DNA from: Pseudomonas piscis
Lineage (GTDB): Bacteria > Pseudomonadota > Gammaproteobacteria > Pseudomonadales > Pseudomonadaceae
Reading direction: 5' to 3'
Length of the DNA: 64,000 nt
Assembly: GCF_009380155.1 (NCBI RefSeq)
Contig: NZ_WHUV01000002.1
Span: 310,001 to 374,000 of the forward strand
The position numbers and the translations under genes are program-made. Within the stretch, counting starts at the first letter, position 1. Each line of letters starts with the position of its first letter. Of this stretch, positions 48,794 to 58,064 are shown in pieces. A model generated the notes under the pieces. It made no database searches. It was not told the origin of the DNA and worked only from the letters and a program-made list of their open reading frames with translations.

Positions 48794-50881
48794 ATGCGCG
48801 GACCGCGATTCAAGCTGTTTTTCACCCATCGCCTGGCGCTGCTGGCGGGTGCCGAATCCCTGCGTTCGATCCGCGAAGGCCTGCTCTGGCTATTGCCCTG
48901 CCTGCTGCTCTCGGCGTTGCTGCTGATCCTCGCGCAATGTGCCCAGGTCCTGGGGGCTCCGAGGGAACTGGTGCAGCTGCTGGCCGGCCTGCACGAGCGC
49001 ATCAATTCGATCATTCCACTGTTGGTGGCAGCGTCCATCGGCTACATGCTGGCGCTCCAGTACCGCCTGCCGCAGCTGCCGGTGGCTTTCCTGTGCCTGT
49101 CCTACGTGGTGATCGCCATCTACATGCTGCACGACTACCCGCTGGCGGCGGCGAGCTTCGTGCTGTTCATCGCCATCGCCTCGCCGCTGGTCAACGTGCC
49201 CATCATGGCCAGGCTGCACCGCCAGCGCTGGACCAGGCTGCTGGACGAGGATCTGGTGGGGCACAACCTCAAGGGCACCATCAACATGGTGCTGCCGGGG
49301 ATCTTCACCTCGTTGTTGCTGGTGGCGGTCTTGCAGTCGCTGCTGCAGATCCAGGACTTCGCCTACATCCAGCAGCCGCTGGACCTCAAGGACCTGGGCA
49401 ATCCCTACCTCAGCGGCGTGGCGCTGACCCTGGGCAATTCGCTGTTGTGGTTCTTCGGCATCCACGGCACCCACGCCCTGCAACCCTTCATGGAGGTGAT
49501 GGACCAGGCGGTGGCGCTCAATGCCGCGGACCAGGCCGCCGGCCAACCGCTGCGTTACGCCCTCAACAGCGGCCTGCTGGGGTGTTTCGCCTTCATTGGC
49601 GGTTCCGGCGGCTCCCTGGCGCTGGTGTTGGCTATCCTCGGGTTCTCCAGCATCCGCTCCCTGCGCCTGCTGGCCTTGGCGAGCCTGGCGCTGTCGCTGT
49701 TCAACGTCAACGAGCTGCTGTTGTTCGGCCTGCCGATCATCCTCAACCCGAGGTTGCTGGTGCCTTTCATGCTGGTGCCCATGGTCAACGTCAGCCTGGC
49801 ACTGCTGGTGGTGCAGCTGGGCTGGGTGAGCCCGGCGCTGGTGGAAGTGCCCTTCACTTCACCGGTGCTGCTCAACGCTTACCTCAGCACCCAGGGCGAC
49901 TGGGGCGCGGTGCTCCTGCAACTGGTGCTGCTGGGTGTCGGCACCCTGATCTACATCCCCTATATCCGCAGCCTTCACCATCAGGGCGAGGCTGGCGAGC
50001 AGGTCTACCTGAAGACTTTCGACACCACGTTCCGTGGCCTCGAGGAACGTAGCCGGCTGTTCGAACTGGACCCGATGGTCGCGTCCTACAAGGAAACCGC
50101 CCGGCAGTCCCTGCAACTGGCGCGGATCCAGCAATTGAGCGAGTACGACTTCCACCTGGAGTACCAGCCCCAGGTGTCCAAGGACACGGGCCGCTGCACC
50201 GGTTGCGAGGCGCTGATGCGCGCGCGCGACGGCGATGGCCAGGTGCGCCTGCCCTGGGAGTTGCTGCAGTGGCTGGGCCAGGCCGGGCTGATGCCCGAGG
50301 TGGATTTCTGGGTCGCCTCCCAGGCGGTGCGCCAGCACTTGCTCTGGCGCCGCAATGGCTTCGAGTTGCCGATCACCATCAATGTCTCCAGCGCTACCCT
50401 GGCCTCGGCGGAGCATGGCGAGCGCTTGCTGGACATCCTGGGCCGGGCCCGCGGTCAGGTATCGGTGGAGATCACCGAGGATGCCCTGGTGGGCGACGCG
50501 CTGCGTACCTTGCGCTGGATCGAGCAGTTGCACGCCCTGGGGGCGAAGGTCTACATCGATGATTTCGGTACCGGTTTCTCGGCCCTGAGCTACCTGCACC
50601 AGTTCCCGGTGGACGGCATCAAGATCGATCGCAGCTTCGTCCTGGCCCAGCGTGAGCCCCAGGGTGCCCAGGTCCTCAACGGCTTGCTGCGTTTTTGCGA
50701 GACCCTGGGCCTCAAGGTGGTAGTGGAGGGGGTGGAGACTCAGGAGCAGCTGGAGTTCCTGCAGTCGAGCTCGGAGCTGATTATCCAGGGCTGGTACTAC
50801 AGCAAGGCGCTGCCGGGCGCGCAGATTCCCGGGTTCGCCAGCCAGAGGGCCCAGGCCGCCCAGGCGCCCGGCGATGACTGA
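48794..50881 (+). CDS. PTS-EIIC (lactose/cellobiose family) domain fused to a c-di-GMP phosphodiesterase EAL domain
   Basis: A 695-residue membrane protein with an unusual architecture. Residues ~1-400 are a complete EIIC membrane domain of the Lac/cellobiose class: about ten helices, the conserved FFGIHGTHA (His224) and FNVNELLLFGLP (Glu307), positions that in ChbC-type transporters bind the sugar. Residues ~430-685 are an EAL domain with every catalytic residue: E472 of EAL, N530, E559-I-T, D589/D590, K610 and VVEGVET. It should hydrolyse c-di-GMP in response to a sugar in the membrane domain. No EIIA/EIIB genes are nearby. The ATG at 48794 follows AGGGGGGAAGC. Confidence 0.88.
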   Translation: MRGPRFKLFFTHRLALLAGAESLRSIREGLLWLLPCLLLSALLLILAQCAQVLGAPRELVQLLAGLHERINSIIPLLVAASIGYMLALQYRLPQLPVAFLCLSYVVIAIYMLHDYPLAAASFVLFIAIASPLVNVPIMARLHRQRWTRLLDEDLVGHNLKGTINMVLPGIFTSLLLVAVLQSLLQIQDFAYIQQPLDLKDLGNPYLSGVALTLGNSLLWFFGIHGTHALQPFMEVMDQAVALNAADQAAGQPLRYALNSGLLGCFAFIGGSGGSLALVLAILGFSSIRSLRLLALASLALSLFNVNELLLFGLPIILNPRLLVPFMLVPMVNVSLALLVVQLGWVSPALVEVPFTSPVLLNAYLSTQGDWGAVLLQLVLLGVGTLIYIPYIRSLHHQGEAGEQVYLKTFDTTFRGLEERSRLFELDPMVASYKETARQSLQLARIQQLSEYDFHLEYQPQVSKDTGRCTGCEALMRARDGDGQVRLPWELLQWLGQAGLMPEVDFWVASQAVRQHLLWRRNGFELPITINVSSATLASAEHGERLLDILGRARGQVSVEITEDALVGDALRTLRWIEQLHALGAKVYIDDFGTGFSALSYLHQFPVDGIKIDRSFVLAQREPQGAQVLNGLLRFCETLGLKVVVEGVETQEQLEFLQSSSELIIQGWYYSKALPGAQIPGFASQRAQAAQAPGDD

Positions 50882-50991
50882 TGCCCCAGGCCGTCGTGCC
50901 CTGGCCCCCGGGGGCAGGCGCAGGCCCGTTTTGCCCTGGCTCCGGGCATTTTGAACTACGCTTGACGTCTTAGCCGCGAATGGAGTCAGCG

Positions 50992-51966
50992 ATGTTGTAC
51001 CCAAGCAAACCCAACAATGAGGCCCTGCGGATCCAGACCTTGCGGGCGCTGAATGTCCTCGACACCCCGCCGGAGGAGCGTTTCGATCGCCTGACCCGGC
51101 TGGCCAAGCGCTTGTTCAACGTGCCCATCGCGTTGGTCAGCCTGGTGGACGGTGATCGCCAGTGGTTCAAGTCCTGCGCGGGCCTGGATGCCAGCGAAAC
51201 GCCACGGGATATCTCGTTCTGCGGACATGCGATCCTTGGCGACCAGATCCTCACGGTGTGCGATGCCGAGCAGGACGTGCGTTTCCATGACAACCCGCTG
51301 GTGGTGGGCGATCCCGGAATCCGCTTCTACGCCGGCTGCCCGCTGACGGTGGCCAACGGCAGCAAGCTGGGCACCTTGTGCCTGATCGACGTCAAGCCCC
51401 GGGACCTGGACGACGAGGAGCGGGCGCTGCTGCGGGACCTGGCGCGCATGGCCGAGCAGGAGCTGGCGGCGGTGCAGATGGCCAGCATGGATGAGCTGAC
51501 CCTGCTGTCCAACCGCCGTGGGTTCGAGGCCCTGGCCCGGCATGCGCTGGGAGTCTGCAAGCGCCTGGACAAGCCGGCGACCCTGCTGTTCTTCGATCTC
51601 AACGATTTCAAGCAGATCAACGACACCTATGGCCATGCCGAGGGCGATGGTGCGCTGAAGACCTTCGCCGACGTGCTGCGCATCGCCTTTCGCGAGAGCG
51701 ATGTGGTCGGTCGCCTGGGTGGCGATGAGTTCGTGGTCCTGCTGACCGCCGCCGATCATGTGGAAACCTCGAACATCATGGCCCGATTGCGCGAGATCCT
51801 CGATGAACGCAACGCCACCTTGAAGCGCGGCTACGACATTCGCTTCAGCGTCGGCCAGATCGAATACAACGCCGAGCGCCATCCGGACGTGGAGGCGTTG
51901 CTGGCCGATGCCGACAAGGCCATGTACCTGCAAAAGCAGGCCAGCAAGCGCCAGCGTCAAGACTGA
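50992..51966 (+). CDS. GAF-GGDEF diguanylate cyclase
   Basis: A 324-residue cytoplasmic enzyme: a GAF domain (residues ~20-160) in front of a GGDEF domain (~165-320) with D-ELTLLSNRRGF, DLNDFKQINDTYGHAEGDG and an intact GGDEF at 243-247. The inhibitory RxxD site is RESD 234-237. It should make c-di-GMP, with product feedback. I chose ATG 50992 because GGAG lies 6 bp upstream; an ATG four codons earlier has none. It lies 110 bp after the EIIC-EAL gene, so a synthase and a phosphodiesterase are adjacent. Its stop overlaps the convergent gene by 10 bp. Confidence 0.92.
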   Translation: MLYPSKPNNEALRIQTLRALNVLDTPPEERFDRLTRLAKRLFNVPIALVSLVDGDRQWFKSCAGLDASETPRDISFCGHAILGDQILTVCDAEQDVRFHDNPLVVGDPGIRFYAGCPLTVANGSKLGTLCLIDVKPRDLDDEERALLRDLARMAEQELAAVQMASMDELTLLSNRRGFEALARHALGVCKRLDKPATLLFFDLNDFKQINDTYGHAEGDGALKTFADVLRIAFRESDVVGRLGGDEFVVLLTAADHVETSNIMARLREILDERNATLKRGYDIRFSVGQIEYNAERHPDVEALLADADKAMYLQKQASKRQRQD

Positions 51967-52445
51967 TCGGCAGACAGTGGCTCAGGCCCCGGAGCCTGGT
52001 CCGGCCGCGTCAGGCAGCGTCTTGGGATGTTGCCCTGATAGTAGGTACTGACCAGGAATTTCCCGGGCTTGTTGACCTTGAGATTGAGGAATTCATCGCC
52101 GCAGGCGGGAAATCGCTCGACGAACTGGCCCTGCGTCGGGTTGTAGATGAACACCCGGTGGATCGTGTAAGTACCCATCCCATCATCGACATGCCAGATG
52201 GCGAAGTCGCCGACCCCATCGAAGTTGAAATCGTCGAGCTCGACGTGCAGCGGCTTTTCGGCCTGCACCCGCAGTTCTCTGGATTGGGTGTGACCGTTGC
52301 GTTGTATTTCCAGGCTGACCTGCTGGCCATGCAGGGCAAGCGTGACGGTGGTGTGCTTGTCCGGCTGGAAAGTCGTTGGTTGGGCTTGGACGCTCATTGC
52401 GAAAAGACCGCCCAGGGCCATCATGGCCCATTGTTTGTTATGCAT
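51957..52445 (-). CDS. Exported XAC2610-like hypothetical protein
   Basis: A 162-residue secreted protein. After the signal peptide (MMALGGLFAMSVQAQ) it is beta-rich, with VTLALHGQQVSLEIQRNG, then DDFNFDGVGDFAIWHVDDG, an Asp-rich calcium-binding-like loop, followed by VFIYNPTQGQFVERFP and CGDEFLNLKV. It resembles the XAC2610 family of unknown function (Asp-rich FG-GAP-like blade). It is tail-to-tail with the cyclase gene. No partner is evident. Confidence 0.75.
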   Translation of the reverse strand: MHNKQWAMMALGGLFAMSVQAQPTTFQPDKHTTVTLALHGQQVSLEIQRNGHTQSRELRVQAEKPLHVELDDFNFDGVGDFAIWHVDDGMGTYTIHRVFIYNPTQGQFVERFPACGDEFLNLKVNKPGKFLVSTYYQGNIPRRCLTRPDQAPGPEPLSADQS

Positions 52446-52502
52446 GGATTCAGCATGTCCGGTGATGAAGGTTGGGGCCTGGCCGGCGGCCCCGGTTGCG
52501 GC

Positions 52503-54113
52503 TCATCCGGCGTTTGCCGGTGCCAGGAACGCGGCTTCCAGCAATTGGCGGGTGTAAGGGTGTTGTGGGGCGTCGAAGATCGTCCTGGCGTCGCCTTGTT
52601 CCACCACCTGGCCGTGCTTGATCACCATCAGTTGGTGGCTCAGGGCCTTGACCACCGCCAGGTCATGGCTAATGAACAGGTAGGTCAGGTTGTACTTGCC
52701 TTGCAGCCTGCGCAGCAGCTCCACCACCTGGCGCTGGACGGTGCGATCCAGGGCCGAGGTCGGTTCGTCCAGGAGGATCAGCCGGGGCTTGAGCACCAGG
52801 GCCCGGGCAATGGCGATGCGCTGGCGTTGACCGCCGGAAAACTCATGGGGGTAGCGGTGGCGCGTCTGCGGGTCCAGGCCCACTTCCTCGAGCGCCGCGA
52901 TGATCGCCTGTTCTTGTTCCTGCTCGGTGCCGATCCTGTGGATGCGCAGGCCCTCGCCAACGATCTGGCTCACGCTCATGCGCGGGCTGAGGCTGCCGAA
53001 GGGGTCCTGGAACACCACCTGCATTTCTCGCCGTAGCGGTCGTACCTGCTGCTGGGACAGGCGGTCCAACTGCTGGCCTTCGAAGCGGATCAGGCCCTGG
53101 CTGGCGATCAGCCGCAGGATCGCCAGGCCCAGGGTCGACTTGCCCGAGCCGCTCTCGCCGACGATGCCCAGGGTCTGACCCTGGGGCAGGCTGAAATGAA
53201 TGCCGTCCACCGCCTTGACGTGGTCCACGGTGCGGCGCAGCAGGCCCTTCTTGATCGGGAACCAGACCTTGAGGTCATTCACTTCCAGCAGAGGCGCGCC
53301 GACCTGGCTGGCGATTGGCAGGCCACTGGGCTCGGCGGCCAGCAGTTCCCGGGTATAGGGATGCTGCGGGGCCCGGAACAGCTCTTCGCAAGGCGCCTGC
53401 TCGACGATCCGGCCCTTTTGCATGACGCACACCCGATGGGCGATGCGCCGCACCAGGTTGAGGTCGTGACTGATCAGCAGCAGGGCCATGCCCAGGCGCG
53501 CCTGCAGGTCCTTGAGCAACTGCAGGATCTTCAACTGCACGGTGACGTCCAGGGCAGTGGTGGGTTCGTCGGCGATCAGCAGTTCCGGCTCGCAGGCCAG
53601 GGCCATGGCGATCATCACTCGTTGGCGCTGGCCGCCGGACAGCTCGTGGGGCAGGGCCTTGAGGCGCTTGCGCGGCTCGGGGATGCCCACCAGCTCCAGC
53701 AGTTCCAGGGTGCGCTGGGTGGCGACCTTGCCGGTCAGGCCCTTGTGGATCGCCAGCACCTCGTTGATCTGCTTTTCGATGTTGTGCAGCGGGTTCAGCG
53801 AGGTCATGGGCTCCTGGAAGATCATGGCGATGCGGTTGCCACGAATGTGCCGGATGCTCTTTTCCTTCAGGGTCAGCAGGTCGTGCCCGGAATAGTTGAT
53901 GCTGCCCGACGGGTGCTGGGCCAGGGGGTAGGGCAGCAGGCGCAGGATGGAGTGGGCGGTGACCGACTTGCCCGACCCGCTCTCGCCCACCAGGGCCAGG
54001 GTCTCGCCGCGCTTGATGTCGAAGCTGATGCCTTCGACCACTCGCTGGCGCTGTTCGCCGGCGACGAATTCGACGGCCAGCTCGCGCACTTCGATCAGGT
54101 TGTCCTGGGTCAT
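52503..54113 (-). CDS. nppD: NppD/YejF-type peptide ABC transporter ATP-binding protein (fused dimer)
   Basis: A 536-residue protein containing two complete ABC domains. Each has Walker A (GESGSGKSVTAHSILR ~ residues 40-48; GESGSGKSTLGLAIL in the second half), a signature LSGGQRQRV / FSGGQRQRI, and Walker B (LLIADEPTTALD / LILLDEPTSALD). It energises import of small peptides and peptidyl-nucleoside antibiotics in the Npp system of P. aeruginosa (YejF in E. coli takes up microcin C). The start at 54113 is one base past the stop of the permease gene. It is the last gene of a five-gene operon. Confidence 0.93.
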   Translation of the reverse strand: MTQDNLIEVRELAVEFVAGEQRQRVVEGISFDIKRGETLALVGESGSGKSVTAHSILRLLPYPLAQHPSGSINYSGHDLLTLKEKSIRHIRGNRIAMIFQEPMTSLNPLHNIEKQINEVLAIHKGLTGKVATQRTLELLELVGIPEPRKRLKALPHELSGGQRQRVMIAMALACEPELLIADEPTTALDVTVQLKILQLLKDLQARLGMALLLISHDLNLVRRIAHRVCVMQKGRIVEQAPCEELFRAPQHPYTRELLAAEPSGLPIASQVGAPLLEVNDLKVWFPIKKGLLRRTVDHVKAVDGIHFSLPQGQTLGIVGESGSGKSTLGLAILRLIASQGLIRFEGQQLDRLSQQQVRPLRREMQVVFQDPFGSLSPRMSVSQIVGEGLRIHRIGTEQEQEQAIIAALEEVGLDPQTRHRYPHEFSGGQRQRIAIARALVLKPRLILLDEPTSALDRTVQRQVVELLRRLQGKYNLTYLFISHDLAVVKALSHQLMVIKHGQVVEQGDARTIFDAPQHPYTRQLLEAAFLAPANAG

Positions 54114-54114
54114 G

Positions 54115-55134
54115 TCATTTCCTCGGGTCGAAGGCATCGCGGGCGGATTCGCCGATGAACACCAGCAGGCTCAGCATCAGGGCCAGCACGGCGAAGGCAC
54201 TCATGCCCAGCCAGGGCGCCTGCAGGTTGGACTTGCCCTGGGCCACCAGCTCGCCCAGGGACGGCGCGCCGGGAGGCAGGCCGAAGCCGAGGAAGTCCAG
54301 GGCGGTGAGGGTGCCGATGGCGCCGGTGAGGATGAACGGCATGAAGGTCATGGTCGAGACCATGGCGTTGGGCAGGATATGGCGGAACATGATGGCGCCG
54401 TTCTGCATCCCCAGGGCCCGGGCCGCACGCACGTATTCCAGGTTGCGCCCGCGCAGGAACTCGGCCCGCACCACGTCCACCAGGCTCATCCAGGAAAACA
54501 GCAGCATGATGCCCAGCAGCCACCAGAAGTTGGGCTGCACGAAGCTGGCGAGGATGATCAGCAGGTAGAGCACCGGTAGCCCGGACCACATTTCCAGGAA
54601 ACGCTGCCCGGCCAGGTCCACCCAGCCACCGTAGAAGCCCTGGAGGGCGCCGGCGGTGACGCCGATGATCGAACTGAGGATGGTCAGGGTCAGGGCGAAC
54701 AGCACCGACACCCGGAAGCCGTAGATGATCCGCGCCAGGACGTCGCGGCCCTGGTCGTCGGTGCCCAGCAGGTTGTCGCTGGAGGGCGGCGCCGGGGCTG
54801 GCACCCGCAGGTCGTAGTTGATGCTCTGGTAGCTGAAGGGGATCGGTGCCCAGAGCACCCAGGCATCCTTCTGGGCCAGCAGTTCGCGGATGTACGGGCT
54901 CTTGTAGTTGGCTTCCAGGGGGAATTCGCCGCCGAAGGTGGTTTCCGGGTAGCGCTTGAGCGCCGGGAAATACCAGCCGCCGTCGTAGTGCACCACCAGG
55001 GGTTTGTCGTTGGCGATCAACTCGGCGCCCAGGCTCAGGACGAACAGCACCAGGAACAGCCACAGCGACCACCAGCCGCGCTTGTTGGCCTTGAAGCGCT
55101 CGAAGCGCCGGCGATTGAGGGGGGACAGGTTCAT
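54115..55134 (-). CDS. nppC: NppC/YejE-type peptide ABC transporter permease
   Basis: A 339-residue inner-membrane permease of the DppC/OppC class. The N-terminal helix (GWWSLWLFLVLFVLSLGAELIAN) and a large periplasmic loop precede the permease core. The EAA signature region EYVRAARALGMQNGAIMFRHILPNA binds the ATPase, and TALDFLGFGLPPGAPSLGELVAQGK is the OppC-type C-terminal block. It pairs with NppB to form the channel. Genes on both sides are separated by a single base. Confidence 0.93.
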   Translation of the reverse strand: MNLSPLNRRRFERFKANKRGWWSLWLFLVLFVLSLGAELIANDKPLVVHYDGGWYFPALKRYPETTFGGEFPLEANYKSPYIRELLAQKDAWVLWAPIPFSYQSINYDLRVPAPAPPSSDNLLGTDDQGRDVLARIIYGFRVSVLFALTLTILSSIIGVTAGALQGFYGGWVDLAGQRFLEMWSGLPVLYLLIILASFVQPNFWWLLGIMLLFSWMSLVDVVRAEFLRGRNLEYVRAARALGMQNGAIMFRHILPNAMVSTMTFMPFILTGAIGTLTALDFLGFGLPPGAPSLGELVAQGKSNLQAPWLGMSAFAVLALMLSLLVFIGESARDAFDPRK

Positions 55135-55135
55135 C

Positions 55136-56209
55136 TCAATGCTCCCGGCTGTCGAAGTCGATGCGTGGGTCGACCAGGGTGTAGGTCAGGTCGCCGATCA
55201 GTTTCACCACCAGGCCCAGCAGGGTGAAGATGAACAGCGTGCCGAACACCACCGGGTAGTCACGGTTGATCGCGGCCTCGAAGCTCATCAGGCCCAGGCC
55301 GTCCAGGGAAAAGATCACCTCCACCAGCAAGGACCCGGTGAAGAAGATGCCGATGAAGGCCGACGGGAAGCCGGCGATCACCAGCAGCATCGCGTTGCGG
55401 AACACATGGCCGTAGAGCACCCGGCGCTGGGTCAGGCCCTTGGCCTTGGCGGTGATCACGTACTGCTTGTTGATCTCGTCGAGGAAGCTGTTCTTGGTCA
55501 GCAGGGTCATGGTGGCGAAGTGGCCGATCACCAGGGCCGTGACCGGCAGCGCCAGGTGCCAGAAGTAGTCGAGCAGCTTGCGTCCCAGGCCCAGTTGCTC
55601 GAAGTCGCTGGAGGTCAAGCCGCGCAGGGGGAACCAGTTGAGGTAGCTGCCGCCGGCGAACACCACGATCAGCAGGATGGCGAACAGGAATGCCGGGATC
55701 GCGTAGCCGATGATGATCGCCGAGCTGGTCCAGACGTCGAAATGGCTGCCGTGGCGGGTGGCCTTGGCGATCCCCAGGGGGATCGACACCAGGTACATGA
55801 TCAGGGTGCTCCACAACCCGAGGGAGATCGAGACCGGCATCTTTTCCTTGATCAGGTCCACCACCTTGGCATCGCGGAAGAAACTGTCGCCGAAGTCCAG
55901 GGTGGCGTAGTTCTTGATCATGATCCACAGTCGTTCCGGCGCCGACTTGTCGAAGCCGTACATGTGCTCGATTTCCTTGATCAGTGCCGGGTCCAGGCCC
56001 TGGGCGCCACGGTAGCTGGACCCGGCCACCGAGACTTCGGCGCCACCGCCGGCGATGCGGCTGGTGGCGCCTTCGAAGCCTTCGAGCTTGGCGATCATCT
56101 GCTCCACCGGGCCGCCCGGGGCGGCCTGGATGATCACGAAGTTGATCAGGAGGATGCCCAGCAGGGTCGGGATGATCAGCAACAGGCGGCGAATGATGTA
56201 GGCCAGCAT
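55136..56209 (-). CDS. nppB: NppB/YejB-type peptide ABC transporter permease
   Basis: A 357-residue permease of the DppB/OppB class: [24 protein letters not shown] at the N-terminus, six helices, and the EAA loop [24 protein letters not shown] that docks to NppD. The C-terminal helix is [25 protein letters not shown]. The long N-terminal periplasmic loop (residues 30-130) is typical of YejB. The ATG at 56209 begins with the conserved start; an extended frame upstream is not homologous. One base separates it from the binding-protein gene. Confidence 0.94.
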   Translation of the reverse strand: MLAYIIRRLLLIIPTLLGILLINFVIIQAAPGGPVEQMIAKLEGFEGATSRIAGGGAEVSVAGSSYRGAQGLDPALIKEIEHMYGFDKSAPERLWIMIKNYATLDFGDSFFRDAKVVDLIKEKMPVSISLGLWSTLIMYLVSIPLGIAKATRHGSHFDVWTSSAIIIGYAIPAFLFAILLIVVFAGGSYLNWFPLRGLTSSDFEQLGLGRKLLDYFWHLALPVTALVIGHFATMTLLTKNSFLDEINKQYVITAKAKGLTQRRVLYGHVFRNAMLLVIAGFPSAFIGIFFTGSLLVEVIFSLDGLGLMSFEAAINRDYPVVFGTLFIFTLLGLVVKLIGDLTYTLVDPRIDFDSREH

Positions 56210-56210
56210 C

Positions 56211-58064
56211 TCATTGCACCGTTTCGGCCGCGGCCGCCTGGTTGTCCGGCGCCGGTTCCACGGCGGGCTTGGCATCGGGCTTGATCCACCAGGTGTAGAT
56301 GCCGATGTCGTACTTGGGCGCGACCTTGGGGTGGCCTACGTGGTTCCAGTAGGCCACGCGCCAGGTCTTGATGTGCCAGTTTGGGATCACGTAGTAGCCC
56401 CATTGCAGGACCCGGTCCAGGGCCTTGGCATGGGCTACCAGGCTGGCTCGGGAGTCGGCGTTGATCAGACTCTCGACCAGCCGGTCGATGGCCGGGTCCT
56501 TGAGGCCGATGTAGTTGCGGCTGCCGGGCTTGTCGGCGCTGCTGGACATCCAGAATTCACGCTGCTCGTTACCCGGGGAATTGGACTGCGGGAAGCTGCC
56601 GACGATCATGTCGAAGTCCCGCGAGCGGACCCGGGTGATGTACTGGGACACGTCCACCCGGCGGATCACCAGGTCGATGCCCAGGTCGGCGAGGTTGCGC
56701 TTGAACGGCAGCAGCACGCGCTCGAACTCGGTCTGGGCCAGCAGGAACTCGAGCACCACCGGCTTGCCTTGGGCGTCCACCATCTTGTCGTCGACGATAT
56801 GCCAGCCGGCATCCTGCAGCAGTTGGTAGGCCTGGCGCTGTTGGGCGCGGATCATGCCGCTGCCGTCGCACAGGGCCGGGGCGAAGGCCTGGGTGAACAC
56901 CTGCTCGGGAATCTGCCCGCGTAGCGGCTCGAGGATCGCCAGCTCGTCCGGGCCCGGCAGGCCGGTGGCGGCCATCTCCGAGTTCTCGAAGTAGCTGCGG
57001 GTGCGGGTATAGGCGCCGTTGAACAGCTGCTTGTTGCTCCATTCGAAGTCCAGCAGCAGGCTCAGGGCATGGCGCACCCGCACGTCCTGGAACAGCGGGC
57101 GCCGGGTGTTGAAGACGAAACCCTGCATGCCGGTAGGGTTGCCGTTGGGGATCTGCTCCTTGATCAACCGTCCCTGGGCCACGGCCGGGACGTTGTAGGC
57201 GTTGGCCCAGTTCTTCGCGCTTATTTCCAGCCAGTAGTCGAACTGGCCGGCCTTGAGGGCTTCCAGGGCCACGGTGTTGTCGCGGTAGTAGTCGCTGGTG
57301 ATGGTGTCGAAGTTGTAGAAGCCGCGATTGACCGGCAAGTCGCGGGCCCAGTAGTCCTTGACCCGCTCATAGCGGATCGAGCGCCCGGCCTTGACCTCGG
57401 TCACCCGGTAGGGGCCGCTGCCCAGGGGTACTTCGAGGTTGCTCTTGGCGAAGTCGCGGTGCTCCCACCAGTGCTTGGGCAGGATCGTCAGCTGGCCGAG
57501 GATCAGCGGCAGCTCGCGGTTGTTGCTGTGCTTGAACTTGAACAGGACCCGCAACGGGTCTTCGGCGATCACCTGCTCGACATCGGCGTAGTAACCGCGA
57601 TACAGCGGCGAGCCGGCGTTGGTCAGGGTCTGGAAGCTGAACACCACATCCTCGGCGCGCAGCGGATGGCCATCGTTGAAGCGTGCCTCGGGCCGCAGGT
57701 AGAAACGTACCCAGCTGTTGTCCGGCGCTTTCTCGATCCGCCCGGCCACCAGGCCGTACTCGGTGAAGGGTTCGTCCAGGCTCTGGGCCATCAGGGTGTC
57801 GTACACCAGGCCGATGTTGCTCTCCGGCACGCCCTTGCTGATGAACGGGTTGAGGCTGTCGAAGCTGCCGAAACCGGCCATGCGGAAGGTCCCGCCCTTG
57901 GGGGCGTCGGGCTTGACGAAGTCGAAGTGCTGGAAACCCGCCGGGTATTTCGGCGCTTCGCCGTAGAGGGTCACGGCATGTTGTGGCGTGGCCTGGGCGC
58001 AGCAGGCGATGACGCCGAGCAACAAGCCGCTGGTGTGCAGGAGCAGGGCACGCAGGGGCATCAT
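56211..58064 (-). CDS. nppA2: Peptide ABC transporter substrate-binding protein (second, NppA2-like)
   Basis: A 617-residue periplasmic binding protein of the SBP_bac_5/DppA-YejA class. It has a signal peptide ([12 protein letters not shown]), the YejA motif [32 protein letters not shown], the ligand-cleft repeats [15 protein letters not shown] and PLGSGPYRV, and the C-terminal [12 protein letters not shown]. It delivers short peptides to NppBCD. Two ATGs in a row (58064/58061) overlap the stop of its paralogue. Its length fits the class. Confidence 0.9.
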   Translation of the reverse strand: MMPLRALLLHTSGLLLGVIACCAQATPQHAVTLYGEAPKYPAGFQHFDFVKPDAPKGGTFRMAGFGSFDSLNPFISKGVPESNIGLVYDTLMAQSLDEPFTEYGLVAGRIEKAPDNSWVRFYLRPEARFNDGHPLRAEDVVFSFQTLTNAGSPLYRGYYADVEQVIAEDPLRVLFKFKHSNNRELPLILGQLTILPKHWWEHRDFAKSNLEVPLGSGPYRVTEVKAGRSIRYERVKDYWARDLPVNRGFYNFDTITSDYYRDNTVALEALKAGQFDYWLEISAKNWANAYNVPAVAQGRLIKEQIPNGNPTGMQGFVFNTRRPLFQDVRVRHALSLLLDFEWSNKQLFNGAYTRTRSYFENSEMAATGLPGPDELAILEPLRGQIPEQVFTQAFAPALCDGSGMIRAQQRQAYQLLQDAGWHIVDDKMVDAQGKPVVLEFLLAQTEFERVLLPFKRNLADLGIDLVIRRVDVSQYITRVRSRDFDMIVGSFPQSNSPGNEQREFWMSSSADKPGSRNYIGLKDPAIDRLVESLINADSRASLVAHAKALDRVLQWGYYVIPNWHIKTWRVAYWNHVGHPKVAPKYDIGIYTWWIKPDAKPAVEPAPDNQAAAAETVQ

